A stretch of DNA of 39,537 nt from CAJBIL01 sp044359525 (GTDB taxonomy: Bacteria; Pseudomonadota; Gammaproteobacteria; Burkholderiales; Rhodocyclaceae). Every line of letters starts with the position of its first letter. Positions within the stretch are counted from its first letter, which is position 1. The position numbers and the translations under genes are program-made. The notes beneath the pieces were generated by a model. It had not been told where the DNA came from and did no database searches. It saw only the letters and a program-made list of their open reading frames with translations. Shown piece after piece: positions 22,620 through 31,170 of this stretch. The stretch is from NCBI GenBank assembly GCA_044359525.1, contig JBIKLY010000020.1, forward strand, positions 1 to 39,537, written 5' to 3'.

Positions 22620-23516
22620 ATGTCGATTCTGATCAACAAAGACACCAAAATCATCACCCAGGGCATCACCGGCAAGACCGGTCAGTTCCACACTGAAAAG
22701 TGCCAGGAATACGCCAACGGTAAAAACTGTTTCGTCGCGGGTGTGAACCCGAAGAAGGCCGGCGAGTCGATCTTCAACATTCCGATCTTCGGTTCGGTCA
22801 AGGAAGCCGCCGCGCAAACCGGCGCCACCGTCTCCGTCATCTACGTGCCGCCCCCGGGCGCTGCCGCGGCGATCTGGGAAGCTGTTGAAGCCGACCTCGA
22901 TCTGGCGATCTGCATCACCGAAGGCATCCCGGTGCGCGACATGCTCGAACTGCGCAACAAGATGAAGAAGAAGGAAGAAGCCGGCGGCAAGAAGACGCTG
23001 CTGCTTGGACCGAACTGCCCGGGCCTGATCACGCCGGACGAAGTGAAGATCGGCATCATGCCCGGCCACATCCACCGCAAGGGCCGCATCGGCGTCGTCT
23101 CGCGCTCCGGTACGCTGACCTACGAAGCCGTTGGGCAATTGACCGAAATCGGTCTCGGCCAGTCGTCGGCGGTCGGTATCGGCGGCGACCCGATCAACGG
23201 TCTGAAACACATCGACATCATGCGTCTGTTCAACGACGATCCGGATACCGATGCTGTCATCATGATTGGCGAAATCGGCGGTCCGGACGAAGCCGAAGCC
23301 GCGCTGTGGTGCAAGGCCAACATGAAGAAGCCGATCGTTGGTTTCATCGCTGGTGTAACGGCTCCGGCTGGCAAGCGCATGGGTCACGCCGGTGCGCTGA
23401 TCTCCGGTGGTGCCGATACGGCCGATGCCAAACTCGCCATCATGGAAGAGTGCGGCTTCACTGTAACGCGTAACCCGTCGGAAATGGCCAAGCTACTCAA
23501 GGCTTTACTCAAGTAG
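22620..23516 (+). CDS. sucD: Succinyl-CoA synthetase, alpha subunit
   Basis: 298 residues. CoA-binding Rossmann start (TQGITGKTGQFHTEKCQEYA), VPPPGAAAAIWEAVEADLDL, CITEGIPVRDM, LLGPNCPGLI, SRSGTLTYEAVGQLT, SSAVGIGGDPINGLKHIDIM and the active-site phosphohistidine segment MGHAGALISGGADTADAKLA. It forms the heterotetramer with SucC. It lies 12 bp behind sucC and ends before a strong terminator. Confidence 0.98.
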   Translation: MSILINKDTKIITQGITGKTGQFHTEKCQEYANGKNCFVAGVNPKKAGESIFNIPIFGSVKEAAAQTGATVSVIYVPPPGAAAAIWEAVEADLDLAICITEGIPVRDMLELRNKMKKKEEAGGKKTLLLGPNCPGLITPDEVKIGIMPGHIHRKGRIGVVSRSGTLTYEAVGQLTEIGLGQSSAVGIGGDPINGLKHIDIMRLFNDDPDTDAVIMIGEIGGPDEAEAALWCKANMKKPIVGFIAGVTAPAGKRMGHAGALISGGADTADAKLAIMEECGFTVTRNPSEMAKLLKALLK

Positions 23517-23522
23517 GCGGTA

Positions 23523-23573
23523 TTGCTTCAACAAAAAAGGGCAGACTGCGGTCTGCCCTTTTTGTTGAAGCAA
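23523..23573 (+). terminator. Rho-independent terminator after sucD
   Basis: A long stem with arms AAAAAGGGCAGAC and GTCTGCCCTTTTT around a TGCG loop, extended outward by TTGCTTCAAC/GTTGAAGCAA, starts seven bases after the sucD stop. The symmetry allows function on both strands, though the gene on the other strand ends farther away at 23701. Confidence 0.92.
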
Positions 23574-23580
23574 CGATAAA

Positions 23581-23691
23581 GACTTCACCACCAAGACACC
23601 AAGGGCACCAAGGTTTACCAAGAAAAGCATGGTGAAACAGATGGGTAAACTTGGTGTCTCTTGGTGCCTTGGTGGTTCGCTTTTTCGCGTC
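23581..23691. repeat. ACCAAGG-type inverted repeat between sucD and the carbonic anhydrase gene
   Basis: Imperfect inverted arms ACCACCAAGACACCAAGG (from 23588) and CCTTGGTGGT-type sequence (to about 23677), with AAAAGCG-like outer ends. Same family as 14854–14967. It lies between convergent genes, outside the sucD terminator. No coding content. Confidence 0.68.
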
Positions 23692-23700
23692 GTCTGGCGA

Positions 23701-24954
23701 CTAGCGCGATTCCTTGATCACCCGGCCACCGCGCGACTGGATCGGGCGGGCATTGTTCTTGTAGATTTTCCCGAAGCCGGCAATCTGCTCTTTCGAGGCT
23801 TGCGTCGGCGTCTTGAGTACCAGCCAGAGCACGCCTTCCGAACAAGGCGGTGTGGTCAGCGAGCCGATGTAGGTGAAATAGCTGCGTTTTTCCGGCAACA
23901 ATTGTGTGGGGTCGATCTTTGTTTCGGGCTTGTCGACCGGCTTGTTCTGTTCCAGTGGCAGGTTGTTCCACAGGGTGCGGATCAGACTTTGTTCCTTGCC
24001 GGCCTGCAGCATTACGGCGACCACCGCGAGCTTGCCGGCTTTCGATTTGTGCACCAGGTGGGCGACCATGTCGTAGGTCTTGCCGTTGATTTTTTCCTCG
24101 CTCGGCTTGTGGAAATGGAACTGCAGCAACTCGTAGTCCTCGCCATCGACCGAGATGCTGCCGGCGCCCGCCACATTCACCTGAATCGTATGGCCGTTAT
24201 CGACAATCGACAGCGGCACGGCCTTGTAGGCGAAGCGGATCGGCGGTAGATCGGCGCCGATGGTTTCGCGGATGTCGATCGGCGACTGGCGCTGGCCGAT
24301 GCCGCAGACGGCGTAATCTTCGCTCAGCTTGCCCCATTTTGCGGCGCCGGTCTTGCCTTCGTATTCCCAATGGGCGGGGGGCGGTGGGGGTGGCGCAGGC
24401 GGGGCTTCCTCTTTGCCGGTTTTGCTTTTCTGCTTTGCGGTCTTGCTGTTCTCAGCTACGACCGGTGGGGGTGGTGCTGCCGCCACGGTCGGCTCAGGGG
24501 CAAGTTTTTCCTTGCAGGCGAAGTTGAATACGGTTTCGGCCACCGAGTCCGGGATGACGGGCGTCGCGTCCTTGCTCTCGAAGTTTTCTGATTTGAGCTC
24601 GCTGCCGTTGCCGGCGAGGTATGTCCGGCGGACCGGCAACATCAGTCGTTTGCTGCAGTGAAATTCACTCAGTACAGTCAGCCGGCTGAACGAGAAAGCG
24701 CCGGAGTCGATAATTTGCGGCTTGGCGTAGCTTTCACGATACCAGACGCGAAATTTGTCGTCAGTAACGCGAACCAGGCTGGCTGTATCGACTTCGACCT
24801 TTGTACCGGTTTTTTTGCCAATGCTGCTCCAATTCGCTGCTTCAGCGTGCAGCGGCAGCAGTGCAGCGGCGATCAGCGGCAGCGCGAGAGGCAAGCTGTT
24901 GGCGGCATGGCGGTGCAGCCGGTCAATGGCTTGGTGTAGCAGTCTTCTGGGCAT
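23701..24954 (-). CDS. Exported alpha-carbonic anhydrase with N-terminal adhesin-E-like domain
   Basis: 417 residues from the ATG at 24954. A signal peptide (cleavage near HAEA-ANWS) is followed by a domain of about 110 residues resembling surface-adhesin-E proteins (KVEVDTASLVRVTDDKFRVW), a Pro/Ala/Lys-rich linker (about 165–200), and an alpha-carbonic anhydrase: WGKLSEDYAVCGIGQRQSPI, zinc ligands H280 and H282 (FHFHKPSEE) and H299 (AHLVH), then LTTPPCSEGVLWLV with the gatekeeper Thr. The residue equivalent to human CA II Glu117, a ligand-supporting Glu, is Val here (MVAHLVH). It should interconvert CO2 and bicarbonate in the periplasm. The adhesin-E domain's role is unknown. Confidence 0.88.
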   Translation of the reverse strand: MPRRLLHQAIDRLHRHAANSLPLALPLIAAALLPLHAEAANWSSIGKKTGTKVEVDTASLVRVTDDKFRVWYRESYAKPQIIDSGAFSFSRLTVLSEFHCSKRLMLPVRRTYLAGNGSELKSENFESKDATPVIPDSVAETVFNFACKEKLAPEPTVAAAPPPPVVAENSKTAKQKSKTGKEEAPPAPPPPPPAHWEYEGKTGAAKWGKLSEDYAVCGIGQRQSPIDIRETIGADLPPIRFAYKAVPLSIVDNGHTIQVNVAGAGSISVDGEDYELLQFHFHKPSEEKINGKTYDMVAHLVHKSKAGKLAVVAVMLQAGKEQSLIRTLWNNLPLEQNKPVDKPETKIDPTQLLPEKRSYFTYIGSLTTPPCSEGVLWLVLKTPTQASKEQIAGFGKIYKNNARPIQSRGGRVIKESR

Positions 24955-25126
24955 GGCGGCGGCTGTCTGTTTGTTTTTACAGGGAGATCGAGGCTTGAGA
25001 AACTCCCGGCGATTATAGACGTTTTGGCTGGATTGGCCGCGGCTGACAGCGTCAGTCGAATTGCCGGTAAAATTGCCGCAGGCCATACCCCTGCAGTTTC
25101 ACGACGAGACCTGACGATCGCTCCCC

Positions 25127-25828
25127 ATGCTGGAAATAATCAATGCCCCTGGTTTTTCGGTGGCTGTACTACAGATCGTTCTGATTGACATCGTGCTCTC
25201 CGGCGACAATGCCGTGGTCATCGCCCTGGCTTGCCGCAACCTGCCGCCAGCACAGCGCCGTCTGGGTATCCTCTGGGGGGTGGCCGGTGCCGTTGGCCTG
25301 CGAATACTCCTCACCTTCTTTGCCGTCGGGCTGCTCAGTTTTCCCTGGCTGAAGCTGTGCGGTGGCCTCTTGTTACTGTGGATCGGCATTCAGTTGCTGA
25401 TCCCGGAAGATGAGGGCGGGCCGGATATCCAGTCGGCAGACCATCTGTTGGGGGCCATCCGGACAATTATCGTGGCGGACTTTGTGATGAGTCTCGACAA
25501 CGTGATCGGGGTTGCTGCCGCGGCCAAGGGGAATGTCTATTTGCTTGGTTTCGGCCTGGTTGTCAGCATTCCATTGATCGTCTGGTCCAGCCAGTTGATC
25601 CTCAAGTTGATGGAGCGTTATCCGGTTGTTGTCATTTGCGGCGCCGGCTTGCTGGGCTGGGTCGCCGGCGAAATGATGATCTCTGACCCCGCGCTTGGGG
25701 GCTGGGTGGCGCTGCAATTGCCTTCGGCGCACTATCTGGTGCCAGCGCTGGGGGTTTTGCTGGTGGTGGTGACCGGCAAATGGATTGAACGCCGTCATGC
25801 CGCCCGGCGTGATTTGACGATCATTTAG
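25127..25828 (+). CDS. TerC/YjbE-family integral membrane protein
   Basis: 233 residues, about seven membrane helices. Two conserved acidic motifs repeat through the protein: LIDIVLSGDNAVVIALACR near residues 18–37 and VADFVMSLDNVIGVAAAAKG near 116–136, the hallmark of TerC (SGDN/SLDN). Relatives export Mn2+ or metallate exported proteins; tellurite resistance is the historical name. The gene is divergent from the carbonic anhydrase and 11 bp ahead of the cyclodeaminase-like gene, so these two may be cotranscribed. The substrate is not evident. Confidence 0.88.
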   Translation: MLEIINAPGFSVAVLQIVLIDIVLSGDNAVVIALACRNLPPAQRRLGILWGVAGAVGLRILLTFFAVGLLSFPWLKLCGGLLLLWIGIQLLIPEDEGGPDIQSADHLLGAIRTIIVADFVMSLDNVIGVAAAAKGNVYLLGFGLVVSIPLIVWSSQLILKLMERYPVVVICGAGLLGWVAGEMMISDPALGGWVALQLPSAHYLVPALGVLLVVVTGKWIERRHAARRDLTII

Positions 25829-25839
25829 CGAGCATAGCC

Positions 25840-26799
25840 ATGCCCATTTTTTTGAGCGAAAACGATATCGGCCAATTGCTGACCATGCCACTCGCGCTGG
25901 CGTCGATTGAAGCGGTACACCGCGAGCTGTCGCTCGGGCAGGCCTGTGACGTGCCACGGCAACGCACCCGGCTGCCACAGACGACGCTGCATATCCTGCA
26001 GGGAGCCGTTCCGGCGCAGGATGCGATCGGTTACAAGGCGTACACCAGTAACCGTGCCGGCGTACGCTTTTTGCTCCATCTTTATAGCGCGTCGACCGGC
26101 GGCCTGCGCGCTGTTATGGAGGCCGACCGCTTGGGCATGATGCGGACCGGTGCTGCTTCCGGTGTCGCGACGCGCTGGCTGGCCCGGCCCGATGCCGAAG
26201 TAGCCGGTGTTTTCGGTGCCGGCTGGCAGGCTGAGGGGCATATCGAAGCACTCGCCGCTGTCCGTTCCTTGCGGCGGGTCAAGGTGTATGCGCGCAACCG
26301 GGAGCGACTGGATACTTTCTGTACGCAACTGTCCCGGCGTCTTGGGATCGCTGTCGTGCCGGCAGCGTCGCCGGAAGACACGGTGCGTGGCAGTGACATC
26401 GTGAGTACCATCACCACCTCGGCGACCCCGTTATTCGACGCGGGGTGGTTGTCGCCGGGTACGCATATCAACGCGGCCGGCTCCAATTCGCTGATCCGCC
26501 GGGAGCTTGGTGAAGACGTCCTGAAGCGCTGCCGGACGATTGTTGTCGATAGCGTTGAGACGGCGCTGCATGAGTCCGGTGATTTGCTGCCTTTGCTGGA
26601 AAAGGGGCGTTTGCACGCGCGTCAGTTGGTCGAACTGGGCGACGTGATTATCGGGCGGCACGGCGGTCGTCTGGCGGCCGATGAAATCACCCTGTTCGAG
26701 TCGCAGGGCATGGCAATACAGGATATTGGATTGGCGGCGCGGCTTGAGATGCTGGCCCGCGAGCGCGGTCTGGGCGTCGAGTTGCCTTACGGCGGGTAG
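25840..26799 (+). CDS. Ornithine cyclodeaminase/mu-crystallin family protein
   Basis: 319 residues. The family's N-terminal substrate domain (MPIFLSENDIGQLLTMPLAL, IGYKAYTSN, RAVMEADRLGMMRTGAASGV) precedes a Rossmann domain with GVFGAGWQAEGHIEALAAVR and DIVSTITTSATPLFDAGWLS, then PGTHINAAGSNSLIRREL. NAD(P)(H) dependence is expected. The substrate may be ornithine, another amino acid or a ketimine; the sequence alone does not separate ornithine cyclodeaminase from alanine dehydrogenase or imine reductase members of the family. Confidence 0.85.
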   Translation: MPIFLSENDIGQLLTMPLALASIEAVHRELSLGQACDVPRQRTRLPQTTLHILQGAVPAQDAIGYKAYTSNRAGVRFLLHLYSASTGGLRAVMEADRLGMMRTGAASGVATRWLARPDAEVAGVFGAGWQAEGHIEALAAVRSLRRVKVYARNRERLDTFCTQLSRRLGIAVVPAASPEDTVRGSDIVSTITTSATPLFDAGWLSPGTHINAAGSNSLIRRELGEDVLKRCRTIVVDSVETALHESGDLLPLLEKGRLHARQLVELGDVIIGRHGGRLAADEITLFESQGMAIQDIGLAARLEMLARERGLGVELPYGG

Positions 26800-26814
26800 C
26801 GCTGGCTCGGGCTG

Positions 26815-26857
26815 CGTCAAAGCAATATTTGACGAATCTCATGCGTGACTGTAAGAA
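26815..26857 (+). promoter_or_regulatory. Candidate promoter with overlapping operator for the signalling cluster
   Basis: TTGACG (26829–26834) and TAAGAA (26852–26857) are spaced by 17 bp. The -35 forms one arm of an inverted repeat, CGTCAAA-N6-TTTGACG (26815–26834). A start near 26864 would give a leader of 105–120 nt to the kinase gene. The -10 is weak, so this is tentative. Confidence 0.45.
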
Positions 26858-26879
26858 TGCGGAACAGGCTCCTGTTTCT

Positions 26880-26916
26880 CCTTCCCATTTTGCCGCCGGC
26901 AACGGCTTTGGGAAGG
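26880..26916 (+). promoter_or_regulatory. Leader hairpin upstream of the CHASE2–kinase gene
   Basis: A perfect eight-base stem, CCTTCCCA/TGGGAAGG, encloses a smaller GCCG/CGGC stem. It lies in the predicted 5' leader about 70 bp before the coding start, with no U-run. It could be an mRNA structural element or a protein target. It does not match a riboswitch consensus that I know. Confidence 0.4.
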
Positions 26917-26983
26917 CCGGGATGGTGGGCCGGCACCGATTCAAAATGACAAGCCTGATACAGGCGGCATGTGGGGGCTGACG

Positions 26984-29524
26984 ATGCGCAAGGCGGGATT
27001 CTGGAAGACTGACTGGTTTCTCGGGTTGCTCGTGACCGTTGTAATGCTTTTTGCGGGCAACAGTGATCTGATTCGGAGCCTGGAGCGCAAGGCCTACGAT
27101 CTTGGCGTCCAGGCGTCGAGCCGAACGCCGCTCGACCGGGTGGCGGTAATTGCGATTGACGACGTCTCGATTGCCAATCTGGGTCGCTGGCCGTGGCCGC
27201 GCGACCGGCATGCCAAAATGACCGACATGCTGGCCGCCGGCAAGGCCAAGGTGATTGCCAACACAATCTTCTTCTTCGAGCCGCAGATTGATCCTGGTTA
27301 TACCTACGTCACGCGTCTGCTTGATCTTTACCGGCAGGCGGCTGAGGCGGAAGCGCCTGTGCCACAGGTCGAACAGATCGGCGCGGTGCTCAAGGAAGCG
27401 GAGCTGGCCTTGAATACAGACCGTATTCTGGCGGATAGTGTGGCCCGGGCGGGTAACGTTCTGTTGCCCATGCTGTTTGTGCTGGGTGAGCCGAAAGGCC
27501 GTGTCGATAAGGTGCTGCCTGAGTTCGTTGTCAAGAATAGCTTGCCGCAGGTCGACGATAAAACCGGCGATGTGTGGCCAACCCTCTCGGTGCAGGTGCC
27601 GATCGAGAGCCTCGGTGGAAAGGCGCTGGCGATCGGTCATTTGAATGCCAACGCCGATGTGGATGGCGCCATTCGCACCGAGTCACTGGTGCTGCGTCAT
27701 TTCGATCAGTACTTCCCTTCCCTGTCACTGATGATCGCCGCCAAAAGCCTGAATCTTTCGGCGACGGATATTCGCGTACAACTGGGCCAGGAAGTTCGTC
27801 TTGGCAAACTGCGTATTCCGACGGATGCAGAAACGCAGATGCACACCTTTTTTTACAAGGATCAGGACGGCAAACCCGCTTTCCAGGTTGACTCCTTCTA
27901 CGACGTCCTGACCGGCAAGATTCCGGTCAGCAAGTATGCCGACAAGATCGTCTTGATTGGCGCCACGGCTGCCGGCGTCGGCGCTTCTCAGGTAACGCCG
28001 GTGTCGCCGGGTATGCCGCCGGTGCTGACCCTGGCGCATGCGGTGTCGAGTATTTTGCAGGAGCATTTCTTCGTTACACCGGCGTGGGGCGTGTGGGCCT
28101 CGCTGGCCGCTTTTGTTCTGGTTGCGGCTTATCTGATTGCCCTCTTGCCGAGGCTGTCGGCCGGGGTCGGGGCAGTCGCCACGGCGCTCATTCTGATTGG
28201 TCTGCTTGGTGCGCATTTTGGCCTGATGGTCGGTGCAGCCCTCTGGATTCAGCTGATGGCGGCAGCCGCCTTGTTGCTGGTCGGGCATGTTCTGCTGACG
28301 ACCAAGCGTTTCCTGATGACCGAGCGCGGCAAGGAAAAGTCGGAAGCTGATTCGGCCGATTCGAACCGCATGCTCGGCCTCGCCTTCCAGGGGCAGGGGC
28401 AGCTCGACATGGCGTTCGACAAATTCCGCAAGTGCCCGCTGGATGATTCGCTGATGGAGAACATCTATAATCTTGCGCTTGATTTTGAGCGCAAGCGGCA
28501 GTTCAACAAGGCCGAAGCCGCCTTCCGTTACATGGCCGATTTCAATCCGAAGTTCCGTGACCTTGAGCAACGGATCAACCGTGCCAAGGTGATGTCCGAA
28601 ACGGTGATGCTCGGCGGCGCCGGTGGTCGAACCAACGCCAGCATGCTCGATGGCGGGCAGGTCGAGAAGCCGATGCTTGGCCGTTACCAGATCGAAAAAG
28701 AGCTTGGCAAGGGCGCCATGGGCGTCGTTTATCTTGGCCGCGATCCGAAGATCAATCGGGTCGTGGCGATCAAGACAATGGCCTTGTCGCAAGAGTTCGA
28801 GGCGGACGAACTGCTTGAGGTCAAGGAGCGCTTCTTCCGGGAAGCCGAGACGGCGGGGCGCCTGAATCACCAGAACATCGTCACTATGTACGACGCCGGT
28901 GAGGAGCATGACCTCGCCTATATCGCGATGGAGTTCCTCAAGGGCAAGGATCTGGTTCCGTGCACCAAGCCGAATGCGCTGCTGCCTTTGCCGCAGGTGA
29001 TGAGCATCGTCGCCCGGGTGGCCGACGCGCTCTCCTATGCGCATAGCAATAGCGTGGTGCATCGTGATGTGAAACCGGCCAACGTCATGTACGAGCCGGA
29101 GTCCGATCAGGTCAAGGTGACAGATTTCGGTATTGCCCGTATCACTGATTCGTCAAAAACCAAGACCGGCATGGTGCTTGGTACGCCCAGTTACATGTCG
29201 CCCGAGCAGTTGTCAGGGAAAAAAATCGATGGCCGTTCCGATCTTTTCTCGCTTGGTGTTACTCTCTATCAGATGGCATGTGGTCAGTTGCCCTTTACTG
29301 GCGACTCGATGGCGCAGCTGATGTTCAAGATTGCCAATGAGGCGCAGCCGGATATCCGGACGGTGAACCCGCTGGTGTCGGATTGTCTGGCGGCGATCAT
29401 CGACCGGGCGTTGTGCAAGGATATGGCACAGCGTTACCAGACCGGCGACGAAATGGCGCGGGATTTGCGCGCATGTATGAACCAGGCACCGGCCTCGCAC
29501 GCCGAAGTCGATATCGAATTTTAG
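26984..29524 (+). CDS. CHASE2-domain transmembrane Ser/Thr protein kinase
   Basis: About 846 residues from the ATG at 26984, preceded by GGGGG; an ATG at 26969 is the alternative. A membrane helix is followed by an extracytoplasmic CHASE2 sensor (hallmark NLGRWPWPRDRH; about 40–360), then three membrane helices (about 365–450). A TPR-like cytosolic segment (MLGLAFQGQGQLDMAFDKFR) leads to a Hanks kinase with P-loop GKGAMGVVYLG (near 575), AIKTM Lys, HRDVKPANV (near 691), DFGIAR (near 714) and GTPSYMSPEQ activation segment; all catalytic residues are present. A motif SETVMLGG (T540) just before the kinase is a possible FHA-docking phosphosite. It begins an eight-gene signalling cluster and is followed by its predicted phosphatase. 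Confidence 0.92.
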   Translation: MRKAGFWKTDWFLGLLVTVVMLFAGNSDLIRSLERKAYDLGVQASSRTPLDRVAVIAIDDVSIANLGRWPWPRDRHAKMTDMLAAGKAKVIANTIFFFEPQIDPGYTYVTRLLDLYRQAAEAEAPVPQVEQIGAVLKEAELALNTDRILADSVARAGNVLLPMLFVLGEPKGRVDKVLPEFVVKNSLPQVDDKTGDVWPTLSVQVPIESLGGKALAIGHLNANADVDGAIRTESLVLRHFDQYFPSLSLMIAAKSLNLSATDIRVQLGQEVRLGKLRIPTDAETQMHTFFYKDQDGKPAFQVDSFYDVLTGKIPVSKYADKIVLIGATAAGVGASQVTPVSPGMPPVLTLAHAVSSILQEHFFVTPAWGVWASLAAFVLVAAYLIALLPRLSAGVGAVATALILIGLLGAHFGLMVGAALWIQLMAAAALLLVGHVLLTTKRFLMTERGKEKSEADSADSNRMLGLAFQGQGQLDMAFDKFRKCPLDDSLMENIYNLALDFERKRQFNKAEAAFRYMADFNPKFRDLEQRINRAKVMSETVMLGGAGGRTNASMLDGGQVEKPMLGRYQIEKELGKGAMGVVYLGRDPKINRVVAIKTMALSQEFEADELLEVKERFFREAETAGRLNHQNIVTMYDAGEEHDLAYIAMEFLKGKDLVPCTKPNALLPLPQVMSIVARVADALSYAHSNSVVHRDVKPANVMYEPESDQVKVTDFGIARITDSSKTKTGMVLGTPSYMSPEQLSGKKIDGRSDLFSLGVTLYQMACGQLPFTGDSMAQLMFKIANEAQPDIRTVNPLVSDCLAAIIDRALCKDMAQRYQTGDEMARDLRACMNQAPASHAEVDIEF

Positions 29525-29533
29525 GGAGAAGAC

Positions 29534-30364
29534 GTGGCCAACAGTTTAAGCGACGCTCTTGAGATTGTTGTCCGTACCGATCCGGGGATGGTGCGCGGAC
29601 ACAATGAGGATGCGGTATTTGCCAACCCCAGTCTCGGGCTGGCCATATTGGCGGATGGCATGGGCGGCTACAATGCCGGCGAGGTGGCTAGCGGGATGGC
29701 GACCACCCTGTTGTCGACCGAATTTGACAAGGCTTTCAGAGCGACGGCGCCGCATACGCTGGAGGCCGGGACGGGAGCGCCATTCGCTCATCGCTGCATC
29801 CTCGAAAAGATAAGTGCAACCAATTCGGCGATCTTTAATGCAGCCGAGAGCCAGCCGCAGTATGCTGGCATGGGTACAACACTGGTTACGGCATTGTTCT
29901 ATGACAATTGCCTGACCGTGGCGCATATTGGTGATTCCCGCCTGTACCGTTTACGCGGTGGAGAGTTCGGGCCGGTCACGCGGGATCATTCCCTGCTCCA
30001 GGAGCAACTGGACAGTGGCATGATTTCGGAAGAAGAAGCGCGTCATTCGCAGAACAAGAATCTCGTGACGCGAGCTTTGGGCGTTGATCCCGAGGTTGAA
30101 ACCGAGATGCATGATTATGACGTGCAGGTTGGCGATATCTACCTGTTGTGCTCAGACGGATTGAACGACATGGTCGAAGATGACGAGATCCAGCTGACCT
30201 TGCAAATGCTGGGCGCCAATCTTGAGCTTGCGGCAACGCAGTTGATCCAGATGGCGAACGACAATGGCGGGCGTGACAACGTTTCAGTGATTCTGGTAAA
30301 AGTATTGCGCGAATTTCCCGTCGCCAAAGGGTGGTGGGCGAATTTCATGGCATGGTTTAGATAA
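29534..30364 (+). CDS. PP2C-family protein phosphatase
   Basis: 276 residues from a GTG start preceded by AGGGAGAAGAC. PP2C/Stp motifs in order are TDPGMVRGHNEDAVF, ILADGMGGYNAGEVAS (metal-binding DG), GMGTTLVTALF, HIGDSRLYRLRGGEF, TRDHSLLQEQ, LLCSDGLNDMVEDDEI and NGGRDNVSVILVK. All metal-coordinating Asp residues appear intact. No membrane segment. It lies nine bases after the kinase and would remove phospho-Thr/Ser placed by it. Confidence 0.94.
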   Translation: MANSLSDALEIVVRTDPGMVRGHNEDAVFANPSLGLAILADGMGGYNAGEVASGMATTLLSTEFDKAFRATAPHTLEAGTGAPFAHRCILEKISATNSAIFNAAESQPQYAGMGTTLVTALFYDNCLTVAHIGDSRLYRLRGGEFGPVTRDHSLLQEQLDSGMISEEEARHSQNKNLVTRALGVDPEVETEMHDYDVQVGDIYLLCSDGLNDMVEDDEIQLTLQMLGANLELAATQLIQMANDNGGRDNVSVILVKVLREFPVAKGWWANFMAWFR

Positions 30365-30377
30365 GGACGGAAAGACG

Positions 30378-31139
30378 ATGGCAAAGCTGATACTGAGCAT
30401 GGACGGCCTGGTTCTCAAGGAGATTCCGCTGATCAAGGAGCGGATGACGCTTGGCCGCAAGGCGCACAACGATATCCAGATTGACAATCTGGCGATCAGC
30501 GGTGAGCACGCAGCGGTGGTGACAATTCTCAATGACTCATTTCTTGAGGATTTGAACAGCACCAACGGGACACTGGTTAACGGCCAGACCGTCAAGAAGC
30601 ATTTCCTGAAGAATGGCGATGTCATCGAGCTGGGCAAGTACAAGTTGAAGTACGTTGCGGAGCAGACGGCGCAGGCCGAGGCGGCCGACTTCGAGAAAAC
30701 CATGATTCTGCGGCCGAATATGGTCAAGCCGGCTCCTGCGCCGGCAGCGACGGTGGCACCCGCAGCAGCAGCGGCTGCGCCGGCGCCGGCCGTACAGAAA
30801 AGTTTCGGTGACACGCAGTCGGGCGGGCTGGTACCGCCGCCCATCCCGGCGCCTGCGGCATCGGCAGCGCCTGTTGTTTCCGGCGCGATCCAGTTGCTGA
30901 ACGGCGCCAATGCCGGCCGTGAAATGGAGCTGACCAAGACCTTGACCACACTGGGCAAGCCGGGCGTCCAGGTGGCGGTCATTGCCAAGCGGCCGCACGG
31001 CTACTTCATCACCCACGTTGAAGGCGCACAGTTCCCCGTGGTGAATGGCAAGGCGCTGGATGCTCAGGCGTACGCACTCAGTGACCACGATGTGATTGAA
31101 ATTGCGGGGATCAAGATGGAGTTTTTCCTCAAGAGCTGA
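30378..31139 (+). CDS. Double FHA-domain phosphothreonine-binding protein
   Basis: 253 residues. The N-terminal FHA domain (about 20–95) has the phosphothreonine-binding residues in MTLGRKAHNDIQIDN, ISGEHAAV and LEDLNSTNGTLVNG. A motif FEKTMILRPN (T108) follows, resembling the kinase's SETVMLGG. A Pro/Ala-rich linker (about 115–170) leads to a second FHA-like domain (GREMELTKTLTTLGKPGVQV, PVVNGKAL) with a degenerate binding loop. It is 13 bp behind the phosphatase and likely an effector or adaptor of the kinase. Confidence 0.9.
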   Translation: MAKLILSMDGLVLKEIPLIKERMTLGRKAHNDIQIDNLAISGEHAAVVTILNDSFLEDLNSTNGTLVNGQTVKKHFLKNGDVIELGKYKLKYVAEQTAQAEAADFEKTMILRPNMVKPAPAPAATVAPAAAAAAPAPAVQKSFGDTQSGGLVPPPIPAPAASAAPVVSGAIQLLNGANAGREMELTKTLTTLGKPGVQVAVIAKRPHGYFITHVEGAQFPVVNGKALDAQAYALSDHDVIEIAGIKMEFFLKS

Positions 31140-31170
31140 TGATCGAGCGACAGCCCGGAAAGGTGGAAAA

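Noticed and set aside
21411..23387. A 658-codon open frame on the reverse strand opposite sucC and sucD
   Set aside because: It mirrors two highly conserved genes in a GC-rich genome and its translation (His/Asp/Arg-rich, no family motifs) is typical of antisense shadow frames.
26860..26968. A c-di-GMP (GEMM) riboswitch in the leader of the kinase gene
   Set aside because: The conserved GEMM core and tetraloop receptor are not found; only simple stems are visible.
26984..31139. Kinase–phosphatase–FHA trio as part of a type VI secretion locus (PpkA/PppA/Fha)
   Set aside because: No Tss/Hcp/VgrG/ClpV gene is present and the kinase has a CHASE2 sensor; the neighbours are cAMP and c-di-GMP enzymes.
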